From Streptomyces kaniharaensis (lineage in GTDB: Bacteria; Actinomycetota; Actinomycetes; Streptomycetales; Streptomycetaceae): a stretch of DNA of 64,000 bases. The position numbers and the translations under genes were made by a program. Location of the stretch: assembly GCF_009569385.1 (NCBI RefSeq), contig NZ_WBOF01000001.1, positions 5,461,001 through 5,525,000 on the forward strand, given 5' to 3'. The notes below the pieces were generated by a model. That model did not search any database. It was not told where the DNA came from and saw only the letters and a program-made list of their open reading frames with translations. Shown here piece after piece: positions 40,623-49,472 of this stretch (position 1 is the stretch's first letter; the number at the start of each line of letters is the position of its first letter).

Positions 40623-43600
40623 ATGTACGAGCTCAACCGGGTCCGCCTCTACTCGATCGGACCGGCCGGCGCCCGCTACGCCGACACGGTGCTCGACCTG
40701 CGCGGCGTCGGCGAGCCCGTCGCCGACCCGGCCCCGCAGCAGATCGGGCTGTTCGGCGAGGACGTCGACGGCCCCGTCCGCCGCCCGGCCCCGGCCGGCG
40801 TGCTCTTCCTGGAGAACGGCGGCGGCAAGTCCGTCCTGCTCAAGCTGATCTTCTCGGTGATGCTGCCCGGCCACCGCAACACCCTCGGCGGCGCCAGCTC
40901 CGGCGTGCTGCGCAAGTTCCTGCTCGCCGACGACTGCGGCCACGTCGCCCTGGAGTGGCAGCACACCGTCACCGGCGAGCTGATCGTGGTCGGCAAGGTC
41001 AGCGAGTGGCGCGGCCGCCAGGTCTCCTCCGACCCGCGCAAGTTCGCCGAGACCTGGTACTCCTTCCGCCCCGGCCCCGGCCTCACCCTGGACTCGCTGC
41101 CGGTCGCCGAACGGGTCAGCCTGGCCGGCGACCAGAAGGCCCGCGGCCGCCGCCGCACCATGAAGGGCTTCCGCGACGCCCTCACCGAGGCCGGCAAGAC
41201 CCACCCCCACCTCGACCTGGTCTTCGAGGACGGCCACGACCGCTGGACCGAGCACCTCGGCGAACTCGGCCTCGACCCCGAACTCTTCCGCTACCAGCGC
41301 GAGATGAACGCCGACGAGGGCGAGGCGGCCGGCCTCTTCGCGGTCAAGCACGACAGCGACTTCACCGACCTGCTGCTGCGCGCCGTCACCGACACCCGCG
41401 ACACCGACGGCCTCGCCGACCTCGTCCACGGTTTCGCCGCCAAGCTCGGCCGCCGCGCCGAACTCACCGCCGAACGCGACTTCACCGCCGGCTCCCTCGA
41501 CCTGCTGGAGCGCATCGCCGAGGCCACCACCGCCCGCGAGAGCGTCCGCGAGGCCCACCGCACAGCCGAGCGCCGCACCCGCCGCCTCGCCCACGCGCTC
41601 ACCTCCCGCGCCGGCGCCGAACGCGACCGCGCCCAGGACCTCGCCGTCGAGGTCGCCGCCGCCGCCGGCGCCGTCACCGCCGCCGAGGCCGACCGCACCC
41701 GGCACACCCTGATCACCGCCGAACTCACCCACCGGCACGCCACCCTGGGCCTGGCCGCGGCCACCGCCGAGGCCGCCGCGCTGCGCCGCGAACTCATCGA
41801 CGCCCGCACCCTGCACTCCGCCTGGCAGGCCGCCGAGGCGGTGCTGCGCCACCGCGCCGCCGCCGACCGGGTCGCCCGCGTCGCCGTCGCCATCCGCGAG
41901 GCCGAGCTGGACGCCGCCCCCGCGCTCGCCGCCCGTGCCCGCGCCGCCACCGCCCTCGCCCGCGCCCTGGAGGCCGCCGCCGCGGCCGCCGAGGCCCGCG
42001 CCGACACCGAGGAGCAGCGCGCGAGCGAGCTCCAGGAGGACGGAGCCACGTCGCAGTCCGGCGCCACCGAGGCCGCCACCGCCGCCCAGAAGGCCCGCAG
42101 CGAGGCCGACCACCTGCGCCAGCGGCTCGCCGAGGTCGAGCAGGAGACCGCCGCCGCCGTCGAGGCCGGTTTCATCGACGCCGACGGCGACGTCGACCCC
42201 GCCCGGGCCGCGTTGCACGCCGCCGACGTCGAGAAGGCAGCCAGCGCAGCGCTCGCCCAGGCCCGCACCGCCGCCGAGTCCGCCGCCGCCCGGCTGCGCG
42301 ACGCCGCCGCCGCCACCGGGCGCGCCGAACTCGCCGCCGAACGCGCCGGCGACGCCCGCAAGGCCGCCGCCCGGTCCCTCGCCGCCGAGCACCGCACCGC
42401 CGCCCTGCTCGCCACCGAGCAGCGCCTGGCCGACCTGCTCTCGCTGACCCCGGCACCCACTGACTGGAGCGAAGAGGGGTCGGGTGTCGACGAGGAGGCC
42501 GGCTTCCTCACCCCCGCCGTCCTCGACCGCAACGCCGAGTACCTGCGCGAACTCCTCGACGAGGCGATCGCCACCGCCGAGCGCACCCTGTTCGACCTGC
42601 GCACGGCCGCCGCCGACGACTCCCGCATCCTCGCCGCCCTCGGCGATGGCGGCCTGCTGCCGCCGGGCCCGGACGTCCTCGCCACCGTCGAGTACCTCGC
42701 CGAGCACGGCATCCCCGCCCTGCCCGGCTGGCGCTACCTCGCCCAGTCCGTCGACCCGGCCGACCACGAGGCGATCCTCGCCGCCCGCCCCGAACTCGTC
42801 GACGGCGTCGTCGTTACCGACCCGGCCTCGCTCGAACGGGCCCGCGAGGCCCTGCAGTCGGCCGCCCTGCTGCCCCGCTCCACCGTCGCCGTCGGCGCCG
42901 CCGCCTCGCTGATCGCCCCGATCACCGACGAACCCGCGTTCTTCCTCGTACCGCCGAACCCGGCCATGCACGACGAGTCCGCCGCCGACGGCGAGCGCCG
43001 CGAACTGCGCGCCCGGGCCGGCGCCCGCGAGGAGCACATCCGCGAACTCGCCGCCCGCCTCGGCGCCGACCGCGCCCTCGCCGCCCGGCTCGCCTCCTGG
43101 CACGCCAGCTGCCCGCCCGGCACGCTCGCCGAACTCGCCGCCGCCGCCGAGGCCGCCCGCGAGCACGCCGAGCAGGCCGCCGCCGCCCTCGCCACCCTGC
43201 GCGCCGACCACGACGACGCCGAGACCGACCACGCCGCCGCGGCCTCCGCCCACGAGGAGCACCGCGAGGCCGCCCAGCGCGCCCGCCGCCGCGCCGACGC
43301 CCTCTCCGGCCTCGCCTTCCGGCTGCGCGAGCGCGCCAACTGGGCCCGCCGCCAGCGCGAACTCGCCGACGACGCCGCCGAGTGCGACCGCCGCCAGGCC
43401 CAGTGCGCCGAGCGCGCCCGCACCTGCGACGAGGACCGCCGCGCCGCCCAGCGCGCCGCCGACGACGCCCGTCGCACGGCCCGCGCCCTGCGCGCCGAAC
43501 GCGCCGAGATCCCCGCCGCCGAGCAGGACGACGAGCCCGCCGACGCCGCGCCCGCCGCCCTGCCCGCCCTGCGCGAGGCCTACCGCGCCGCCGCCCAGCT

Positions 43601-45206
43601 CTACGAGAAGGTCGGCGTCGGCGCCGACCTGCGCGCCGAACAGGCCCGCGCCGAAGGCGACGAGGCCGCCGCCGCGGCCGAACTCGACCGCCTCACCAAC
43701 AAGGTCCGCACCCGCGCCGAGGAACTCCTCGGCAGCCCCGACGGCGCCGACGGCCCCGCCCGCCAGGCCGCCGCCGCCCGCGCCGAGGAACTCGTCGCCA
43801 CCATCGAGGCCCGCTCCGCCGCCGCCAGCGAGCAGCTCGGCCGCCTGCGCGGCGAGGCCGAACGCTCCGCCCCCGCCGACGGCGAGGCGCACACCGAACT
43901 GCCCGAGGACCTCGTCCCCACCGACCCCGAGCACGCCCAGGCCCTGCTGCGCACCGCCACCAGCCGGCTCGCCGAGCGCCGCGAGGCCCTGGACGCCGCC
44001 CGCGACGCGCACGCCGACCTCCAGCGCACCTTCGACGCCGCCCAGTCCGCCGCCGCCGACTTCGACGAACTCGGCGGTCAGCTCCGCGACGGCCTGCGCG
44101 ATCACCAGGACGACTCGGACGACCCGGCCGAGCCATACCTCGGCGCCCTGCCGGAGGCCCGCACCGCCGTCGCCGAGGCCCGTCGGGCCCTGCGCACCGC
44201 GGCCGGCGAGCTGTCCTCCGCCGAACTCGCCGTCCGCGACGCCGCCGACGCCCTCGTCCGGCACGCCAACGCCGCCCGCTACGAGGCCGTCCGCACCCCC
44301 GCCCGCCAGCAGATCCGCGAACTGCCCGCCTCCGCCCTGCCCGAGCACGCCGCCGCCTGGGCCGCCGCCTTCGCCCCCCGGCTGCGGGTGCTCACCGACG
44401 AACTCGCCCAGCTGGAGCGCAACCGCGGCTCGATCGTCGACCGCCTGCGCGGCCTCGTCGAGTCCTCGCTCACCACCCTGCGCGCCGCCCAGCGCCTGTC
44501 CCGGCTGCCCGAGGGCCTGGGGGAGTGGTCGGGCCAGGAGTTCCTGCGGATCCGCTTCGAGGACCCGGACCACGCCACCCTGGTCGAGCGCCTCGGCGAG
44601 GTCATCGACGAGGCCACCCGCGCCGCCGTCAGGAAGAACAGCGACCTGCGCCGCGACGGCATGTCCCTGCTGCTGCGCGGAGTCGCCGCCGCGATCGGCC
44701 CGAAGGGCGTCAGCGTCGAGATCCTCAAGCCCGACGCGGTGCTGCGCGCCGAACGCGTCGGCGTCGGCCAGATGTCCGACGTCTTCTCCGGCGGCCAGCT
44801 GCTCACCGCGGCCATCGCGCTCTACTGCACGATGGCCGCGCTGCGCGCCAACGACCGCGGCCAGTCCCAACTGCGGCACGCCGGCACGCTGTTCCTCGAC
44901 AACCCGATCGGCCGCGCCAACGCCACCTACCTGCTGGAGCTCCAGCGTGCCGTGGCCGACGCGCTCGGCGTCCAGCTGATCTACACCACCGGCCTGTTCG
45001 ACACCACCGCGCTCGCCGAGTTCCCGCTGGTCATCCGGCTGCGCAACGACGCCGACCTGCGGGCCGGCCTTAAGTACATCTCGGTGGAGGAGCACCTGCG
45101 GCCGGGCCTGCCCGCCCCGCAGGACCCGGACGGCCCGGCCATCCACGGCGAGATCACCGCCACCCGGATGTTCAAGCGCCCGGCGGAGGTACCGGTCCAG
45201 TCCTGA
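40623..45206 (+). CDS. SMC/MukB-like ATPase (JetC/MksB position)
   Basis: 1527 residues. The N-terminal head has RVRLYSIGPAGARYADTVLDLRG and the Walker A LFLENGGGKSVLLKLIFSVM (Lys69). About 270-640 and 790-1340 are long Ala/Glu/Arg-rich coiled coils that fold back at a non-coil hinge (~660-790: EYLAEHGIPALPGWRYLAQS ... LVDGVVVTDPASLERAREAL). The C-terminal head carries the signature MSDVFSGGQLLTAAIALYC (Ser1389) and Walker B LFLDNPIG (Asp1426) with Asn in place of the usual Glu. This is an SMC-family DNA-loop motor in layout and size close to MukB (1486 aa). It is the third gene of the kleisin-KITE-SMC set. Confidence 0.85.
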   Translation: MYELNRVRLYSIGPAGARYADTVLDLRGVGEPVADPAPQQIGLFGEDVDGPVRRPAPAGVLFLENGGGKSVLLKLIFSVMLPGHRNTLGGASSGVLRKFLLADDCGHVALEWQHTVTGELIVVGKVSEWRGRQVSSDPRKFAETWYSFRPGPGLTLDSLPVAERVSLAGDQKARGRRRTMKGFRDALTEAGKTHPHLDLVFEDGHDRWTEHLGELGLDPELFRYQREMNADEGEAAGLFAVKHDSDFTDLLLRAVTDTRDTDGLADLVHGFAAKLGRRAELTAERDFTAGSLDLLERIAEATTARESVREAHRTAERRTRRLAHALTSRAGAERDRAQDLAVEVAAAAGAVTAAEADRTRHTLITAELTHRHATLGLAAATAEAAALRRELIDARTLHSAWQAAEAVLRHRAAADRVARVAVAIREAELDAAPALAARARAATALARALEAAAAAAEARADTEEQRASELQEDGATSQSGATEAATAAQKARSEADHLRQRLAEVEQETAAAVEAGFIDADGDVDPARAALHAADVEKAASAALAQARTAAESAAARLRDAAAATGRAELAAERAGDARKAAARSLAAEHRTAALLATEQRLADLLSLTPAPTDWSEEGSGVDEEAGFLTPAVLDRNAEYLRELLDEAIATAERTLFDLRTAAADDSRILAALGDGGLLPPGPDVLATVEYLAEHGIPALPGWRYLAQSVDPADHEAILAARPELVDGVVVTDPASLERAREALQSAALLPRSTVAVGAAASLIAPITDEPAFFLVPPNPAMHDESAADGERRELRARAGAREEHIRELAARLGADRALAARLASWHASCPPGTLAELAAAAEAAREHAEQAAAALATLRADHDDAETDHAAAASAHEEHREAAQRARRRADALSGLAFRLRERANWARRQRELADDAAECDRRQAQCAERARTCDEDRRAAQRAADDARRTARALRAERAEIPAAEQDDEPADAAPAALPALREAYRAAAQLYEKVGVGADLRAEQARAEGDEAAAAAELDRLTNKVRTRAEELLGSPDGADGPARQAAAARAEELVATIEARSAAASEQLGRLRGEAERSAPADGEAHTELPEDLVPTDPEHAQALLRTATSRLAERREALDAARDAHADLQRTFDAAQSAAADFDELGGQLRDGLRDHQDDSDDPAEPYLGALPEARTAVAEARRALRTAAGELSSAELAVRDAADALVRHANAARYEAVRTPARQQIRELPASALPEHAAAWAAAFAPRLRVLTDELAQLERNRGSIVDRLRGLVESSLTTLRAAQRLSRLPEGLGEWSGQEFLRIRFEDPDHATLVERLGEVIDEATRAAVRKNSDLRRDGMSLLLRGVAAAIGPKGVSVEILKPDAVLRAERVGVGQMSDVFSGGQLLTAAIALYCTMAALRANDRGQSQLRHAGTLFLDNPIGRANATYLLELQRAVADALGVQLIYTTGLFDTTALAEFPLVIRLRNDADLRAGLKYISVEEHLRPGLPAPQDPDGPAIHGEITATRMFKRPAEVPVQS

Positions 45207-45212
45207 ACTGAC

Positions 45213-45218
45213 TAGCGT
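45213..45218 (+). promoter_or_regulatory. -10 hexamer TAGCGT between the SMC gene and the phosphoesterase
   Basis: TAGCGT ends 7 bases before ATG 45226, so the phosphoesterase may have its own leaderless start even though it lies only 19 bases after the SMC stop. Confidence 0.4.
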
Positions 45219-45225
45219 GGCCGGC

Positions 45226-45990
45226 ATGCTGACGATCGCTCACCTCAGTGACATCCACCTCGGCCAGGACCACGACGGAGACGGCGGCACCCGCGCCCGG
45301 CAGCGGGCCGAGCAGGTGATGGCGTACCTCGACGCCCTGCCCGGCCCGCTCGACGCGGTGTTGGTCACCGGCGACCTCGCCGACCACGGCCTGCCCGCCG
45401 AGTACGAGCAGGTCGCGAAGGTGCTGGACTCCCGGCACCCGGTGCTCACCTGCCCCGGCAACCACGACCGCCGGGCGCCCTACCGGGAGGTGCTGCTCGG
45501 CGAGGTGCCCGGGAGCCGCCCGATCAACCGGCTGCACCGGCTGCCCGGCGCGGACGTGCTGATGCTCGACTCGTCGATCCCCGGGCGCGACGACGGCCTG
45601 CTGGACGCCACCACGCTGGCCTGGCTGGACGCGACGCTCGAGGACGGGCGCGCCGAACTCCCGGCCCTGGTGGCCTTCCACCACCCGCCGGCCGTCCTGC
45701 ACCTGCCGATGGTCGACGAGATTCGCCAGTTCGGCGAGGCCGGCCTCGCCGCGGTGCTGGCCCGCCACCGCCGGGTGGCCGGCCTGCTCTGCGGTCACTC
45801 CCACACCGGCGCCGCCACCACCCTCGCCGGCCTGCCGCTGCTGGTCGCCCCCGGCGTGGCCTCCACCGTCACGCTGCCCTGCGAGGGTGGGCCCGGGATC
45901 ACCTTCGACCAGCCCCCGATGCTCGCCTTCCACGTCCTGGACGACGAGGGCCGTCTCACCACCCACTACCGGGTCGTCCCGGAGAGCTGA
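45226..45990 (+). CDS. calcineurin-like metallophosphoesterase (class III phosphodiesterase type)
   Basis: 254 residues from ATG 45226. All metal motifs are present: LSDIHLG (Asp9, His11), LVTGDLADHG, CPGNHDRR, VAFHHPP and LCGHSHTGA. The short size and order match CpdA/Icc/Rv0805-type phosphodiesterases of cyclic nucleotides or phosphodiester lipids, as opposed to longer SbcD/Mre11 nucleases. Its position 19 bases after the SMC gene suggests a functional tie. A nuclease role with the SMC complex (as Mre11 with Rad50) would be an attractive but unproved inference. There is no signal peptide. Confidence 0.85.
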   Translation: MLTIAHLSDIHLGQDHDGDGGTRARQRAEQVMAYLDALPGPLDAVLVTGDLADHGLPAEYEQVAKVLDSRHPVLTCPGNHDRRAPYREVLLGEVPGSRPINRLHRLPGADVLMLDSSIPGRDDGLLDATTLAWLDATLEDGRAELPALVAFHHPPAVLHLPMVDEIRQFGEAGLAAVLARHRRVAGLLCGHSHTGAATTLAGLPLLVAPGVASTVTLPCEGGPGITFDQPPMLAFHVLDDEGRLTTHYRVVPES

Positions 45991-45999
45991 CCCGGCCGG

Positions 46000-46344
46000 C
46001 TACGCGGTCGGCTGGTGGTGAGTCTGGCCGGAGCGGGGGAGGGGCCGGGCGGCCAGGGGTTCGGACGCCGCCCGGCTGCCGGCCATCGGGGTCGTGGAGT
46101 TGGGCGCCCGCAGCCGCTGGGCGGCGACCTGGCGGGAAATCAGGATCTCGAGCAGGCACCACGTCGTGCCGAACACCCCGAGCCCCATCGCCATCAGCGC
46201 GGGCGTCATCAGCCAGCTGCCGGCGTACGAGGCCAGTGTCGCGACCACCACGCCCACCAGCGTGAAGGCCAGGCAGAGCACCGCGCGGACGATCGCGGTG
46301 CGCACCTCGTCGGGCAGGCGGCGACGGCGGCGTGGCACGGACAT
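46000..46344 (-). CDS. small membrane protein, two helices
   Basis: 114 residues from ATG 46344: MSVPRRRRRLPDEVRTAIVR lead, helix 1 AVLCLAFTLVGVVVATLASYAG, helix 2 LMTPALMAMGLGVFGTTWCLLEIL, then a Pro/Ser/Thr/Ala-rich cytoplasmic tail. It is convergent with the metallophosphoesterase (10 bases apart). I do not recognise a family; related small proteins are found in streptomycetes. The start is chosen for the basic N-terminus before helix 1. Confidence 0.6.
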   Translation of the reverse strand: MSVPRRRRRLPDEVRTAIVRAVLCLAFTLVGVVVATLASYAGSWLMTPALMAMGLGVFGTTWCLLEILISRQVAAQRLRAPNSTTPMAGSRAASEPLAARPLPRSGQTHHQPTA

Positions 46345-46511
46345 CGGGCGACCCCCAGGCGCGGTCACGGCGGCGGATGCGGGACGGGCGCGCGCGAAAT
46401 GCGCCCCTGCGAAACTCTGCCCCGCCGAACCCGGACTATGCGTCCGAATCCACCGAATTGCCGCCAATCGCGCGATCCGGGCCGATTCGTCCGCGGACCG
46501 CCGCTCGGTGA

Positions 46512-47210
46512 TCAGCAGCCCAGTTGCTGGTTGAGCTCCTCCAGGGCGCCCGTCACGATCGTCCGCATCGCCTGCTCGGCCTGGGCGGCGTCCCCCGCGC
46601 AGATCGCGTCGGCGACCTCGCGGTGCAGCCGGATCGCGTACGGCTCGGGCTGGTGGGGCATCAGGTGGTACTCGGTCCGCCCGGTCAGCACCGCTCCCAC
46701 GGTGTCACCGAGGTGGGCGAACATCTCGTTGCCGGAGGCCTTCAGCACGGTGGCGTGGAAGGCGATGTCGTGCCGGAGGAAGGTGGCCAGGTCGGCGGCT
46801 CGCGCCGAGACGGTCAACTCGACGGCCAGCGCGCTGAGCTCGCGCCGCTCGTCGTCGCTCGCGTGCACCGCGGCGAGCGCGGCGGCGGCCGGTTCGACGG
46901 CGAGGCGCAGCGAGCCGAGCGAGCGCAGCTGGGCCGGGCGGTCGGCGCCGGCCAGGCGCCAGCGGATCACCAGTGGGTCGAAGACGTCCCAGCCGGACTT
47001 GGGTTGCACCGTGATCCCGACCCGCCGCCGGGGCGCGACCATGCGCATCCCCTCCAGGATCCGCACCGCCTCCCGGACCACCGTCCGGGACACCCCGAAC
47101 CGCTCCTCCAGCTCCTCGCTGCGCAGGACCGCGCCCTCGGGAATCTCCCCTGCCGCGATCGCGGGCCCGAGTTCGTCAAGCAGCCGGCCGGGCAGCCCCT
47201 GGATCTCCAT
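46512..47210 (-). CDS. gntR: GntR/FadR-family repressor of the gluconate genes
   Basis: 232 residues. The N-terminal wHTH is GRLLDELGPAIAAGEIPEGAVLRSEELEERFGVSRTVVREAVRILEGMRMVAPRRRVGITV; the C-terminal FCD domain shows LRLAVEPAAAALAA, LATFLRHDIAFHATVLKASGNEMFAHL (metal His/Asp) and RLHREVADAICAGDAAQAEQAM. FCD regulators respond to small carboxylates. It is divergent from gntK-gntP with a palindrome between them, so it most probably represses gluconate use and itself. Confidence 0.9.
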   Translation of the reverse strand: MEIQGLPGRLLDELGPAIAAGEIPEGAVLRSEELEERFGVSRTVVREAVRILEGMRMVAPRRRVGITVQPKSGWDVFDPLVIRWRLAGADRPAQLRSLGSLRLAVEPAAAALAAVHASDDERRELSALAVELTVSARAADLATFLRHDIAFHATVLKASGNEMFAHLGDTVGAVLTGRTEYHLMPHQPEPYAIRLHREVADAICAGDAAQAEQAMRTIVTGALEELNQQLGC

Positions 47211-47303
47211 CCGGCCAGCCTAGACGCCCACCATGCCGAAGCCGCCGCCGCCCTGCGGTGCACCCCGGCGTGCCCCCCGCGGCACCGCACCGGAAGAGCA
47301 AAA

Positions 47304-47342
47304 GTATGACGATTTGGTTTCACTCACTTGAATACGTCATAC
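47304..47342. promoter_or_regulatory. GntR operator, two inverted GTATGACG half-sites
   Basis: gtatgacg (47304-47311) and cgtcatac (47335-47342) are exact complements separated by 23 bases, between gntR (start 47210) and gntK (start 47388). TTGGTT at 47314-47319 could be the -35 of gntK. The two half-sites would let the regulator touch both promoters. Confidence 0.65.
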
Positions 47343-47387
47343 CTTTGAGGTGATAGTGGCGGCCAGGAAAACGAAGGAGCACCACCC

Positions 47388-47954
47388 ATGGCTCTCAGCG
47401 CCGAGAACCACGACCGCCCGGCAGGGGCACCGTTCGGGCCCCTCACCATCGTGGTGATGGGCGTCTCCGGATCCGGCAAGACCACCCTGGCCCGCCTCCT
47501 GGCCGACCGCCTCGATCTCCCCTTCGCCGAGGCGGACGACTTCCACCCGGCGGCCAACATCGCCAAGATGTCGGCCGGCGTCCCGCTGGACGACGAGGAC
47601 CGCGCCCCCTGGCTGCGCGCCCTCGGCGCCTGGCTCAGGGACCGGGCCGAGTCGGGCACCGGCGGCGTGGTCACCTGCTCGGCGCTGAAGCACCGCTATC
47701 GCGACACCCTGCGCGAGGCCTGCCCGGGCGCCTTCTTCCTGCACCTCAGCGGCGGTCACGAGCTGGTCGAGGACCGGCTCGCCCACCGCACCGGCCACTT
47801 CATGCCGCCGTCGCTGCTCGACTCGCAGTACGCCGCCCTGGAACCCCTGGGCGCGGACGAGCGCGGCGCCGTCCTGGACGTCGGTCCGTCCCCCGAAGAA
47901 CTCGTCGAGATGGCCGTGGCACTGCTGCGGCCCGTCAATGGAGACCTCACGTGA
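47388..47954 (+). CDS. gntK: gluconokinase
   Basis: 188 residues from ATG 47388, eight bases behind aaggag. P-loop VVMGVSGSGKTTLARLLADRLDLPFAEADDFHPAANIAKMSAGVPLDDEDRAPWL contains the ATP site and the gluconokinase-specific DDFHP...NxxKMxxGxPLxDxDR motif. VVTCSALKHRYRDTLR, RTGHFMPPSLLDSQYAALEPLG follow. It makes 6-phosphogluconate for the pentose phosphate pathway. It is first in a two-gene operon with gntP. Confidence 0.95.
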   Translation: MALSAENHDRPAGAPFGPLTIVVMGVSGSGKTTLARLLADRLDLPFAEADDFHPAANIAKMSAGVPLDDEDRAPWLRALGAWLRDRAESGTGGVVTCSALKHRYRDTLREACPGAFFLHLSGGHELVEDRLAHRTGHFMPPSLLDSQYAALEPLGADERGAVLDVGPSPEELVEMAVALLRPVNGDLT

Positions 47955-48026
47955 GCGAGCGAAGCGAGCGAGCCATAAGAAGGCGGGCACGGGCGAATGC
48001 CCCTGCCGAGTGGTGGGGGTACCCCC
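47951..48026. repeat. Streptomyces dispersed intergenic repeat between gntK and gntP
   Basis: The block starts with gtgagcgagcgaagcgagcg (47951-47970), overlapping the gntK stop, and ends with gggggtaccccc (48015-48026), followed by ggccggaggcttggggag. Combinations of these two elements recur between genes in many streptomycetes and form short stem-loops. Here they lengthen the gntK-gntP spacer to 100 bases. Confidence 0.7.
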
Positions 48027-48054
48027 GGCCGGAGGCTTGGGGAGAGACGGGAGC

Positions 48055-49452
48055 ATGAGCTTGTCCCCCACCTTGCTCGCGGCCGCCGCCCCACCGGCCC
48101 TGCCGCACACCAGCAGCAACTCCCAGCTGCTGATCGCAGTGCTCGTCGCCATCGGTGCGATCGTCCTGCTGATCACCAGGCTGAAGCTGCACCCGTTCCT
48201 CGCCCTCACGCTCGGCTCCGGCCTGCTGGCCGCCGTCGCAGGCGCCCCCTTCGACAAGCTGCTCACAAGCTTCTCGACGGGCTTCGGCTCCACCGTGGCC
48301 GGCGTGGGCCTGCTGATCGGGCTCGGTGCGATGCTCGGCAAGCTGCTCGCCGACTCCGGCGGCGCGAACACCATCGCGGACACCGTGCTGGCGCGCTCGG
48401 GCACGAAGGCGCTGCCCTGGGCGATGGCGCTGATCGCGGCCGTGCTCGGCCTGCCGCTGTTCTTCGAGGTCGGCGTCGTCCTGCTGATCCCGATCGTGCT
48501 GCTGGTCGCCCGCCGCGGCAACGTGCCGCTGATGCGGATCGGCATCCCCGCGCTTGCCGGCCTGTCGGTGCTGCACGGCCTGGTGCCCCCGCACCCGGGC
48601 CCGCTGGTCGCCGTCGACGCGCTGAAGGCCGATCTCGGCGTCACGCTGGCGCTCGGCCTGCTGATCGCCGTTCCGACCCTGATCGTGGCCGGCCCGCTGT
48701 TCGCCCGCCTGGCCGAGCGCTGGGTGGGGCCGCTGGAGATCCCGGCGGCCACCGCTGCGGAGGAGACGGCCGAGCGCGAGCGCACTCCGTCCTTCGGTGC
48801 GGTCCTCGCGACCATCCTGCTGCCGGTCGTCCTGATGCTCGGCAAGGCGCTGGCCGACGTCGTGATCGACGACCCGAAGGCGATGGGCCAGCGGGTGTTC
48901 GACTTCATCGGCTCGCCGCTGATCGCCCTGCTCGCCGCGACCCTGCTCGGCATGCTGACCCTGGGCAGGGCGGCGGGCTTCGACCGGGCCCGGATCTCCG
49001 ACACGGTCGGCAGGTCGCTCGGCCCGATCGCCGGCATCGTGTTCATCGTCGGCGCGGGCGGCGGCTTCAAGCAGACCCTGATCGACGTCGGCGTCGGCAA
49101 CGCCGTCAGCGAGTGGTCGAGCAGGTGGCACATCTCGGCGCTGCTGCTGGGCTGGCTGATCGCCGTGCTGATCCGCCTGGCCACCGGCTCGGCGACGGTC
49201 GCCACCATCACCGCAGCCGGTATCGTGGCCCCGCTCGCCGCCACCATGTCGTCGACCCACGCGGCTCTGCTGGTGCTGGCGATCGGCGCCGGCTCGCTCT
49301 TCTTCTCGCACGTCAACGACGCCGGCTTCTGGCTGGTGAAGGAGTACTTCGGGATGAGCGTCGGGCAGACGCTGAAGTCCTGGTCGGTGATGGAGACCGT
49401 GATCTCGGTCGTCGCCATCGCGCTGATCATGCCGCTGAGCCTGATCGTCTAG
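48055..49452 (+). CDS. gntP: GntP-family gluconate permease
   Basis: 465 residues from ATG 48055, behind gggag. About 12-14 membrane helices: LLIAVLVAIGAIVLLITRLKLHPFLALTLGSGLLAAVAG, GFGSTVAGVGLLIGLGAMLGKLLADSGGANTIADTVL, LPLFFEVGVVLLIPIVLLVARR, GLVPPHPGPLVAVDAL and IRLATGSATVATITAAGIVAPLA are standard GntP motifs. It is a proton symporter for gluconate or a related sugar acid. It is downstream of gntK and separated from it by a repeat element; a 20-bp terminator follows. Confidence 0.95.
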   Translation: MSLSPTLLAAAAPPALPHTSSNSQLLIAVLVAIGAIVLLITRLKLHPFLALTLGSGLLAAVAGAPFDKLLTSFSTGFGSTVAGVGLLIGLGAMLGKLLADSGGANTIADTVLARSGTKALPWAMALIAAVLGLPLFFEVGVVLLIPIVLLVARRGNVPLMRIGIPALAGLSVLHGLVPPHPGPLVAVDALKADLGVTLALGLLIAVPTLIVAGPLFARLAERWVGPLEIPAATAAEETAERERTPSFGAVLATILLPVVLMLGKALADVVIDDPKAMGQRVFDFIGSPLIALLAATLLGMLTLGRAAGFDRARISDTVGRSLGPIAGIVFIVGAGGGFKQTLIDVGVGNAVSEWSSRWHISALLLGWLIAVLIRLATGSATVATITAAGIVAPLAATMSSTHAALLVLAIGAGSLFFSHVNDAGFWLVKEYFGMSVGQTLKSWSVMETVISVVAIALIMPLSLIV

Positions 49453-49472
49453 CTCCGGCCGACAGCCCGTCC

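Noticed and set aside
40137..45227. A minus-strand frame open for about 1,700 codons opposite the SMC gene
   Set aside because: Its Gly/Val/Gln-rich repetitive composition is what results from reading GC-biased Ala/Glu/Arg codons backwards. It has no domains, while the plus strand shows clear SMC motifs.
45226..46000. Search for a JetD/DUF2220 nuclease or Toprim domain next to the SMC operon
   Set aside because: Downstream genes are a metallophosphoesterase, a two-helix membrane protein and gntR; upstream is an IPT/TIG secreted protein. None resembles JetD, so the system is not called a Wadjet.
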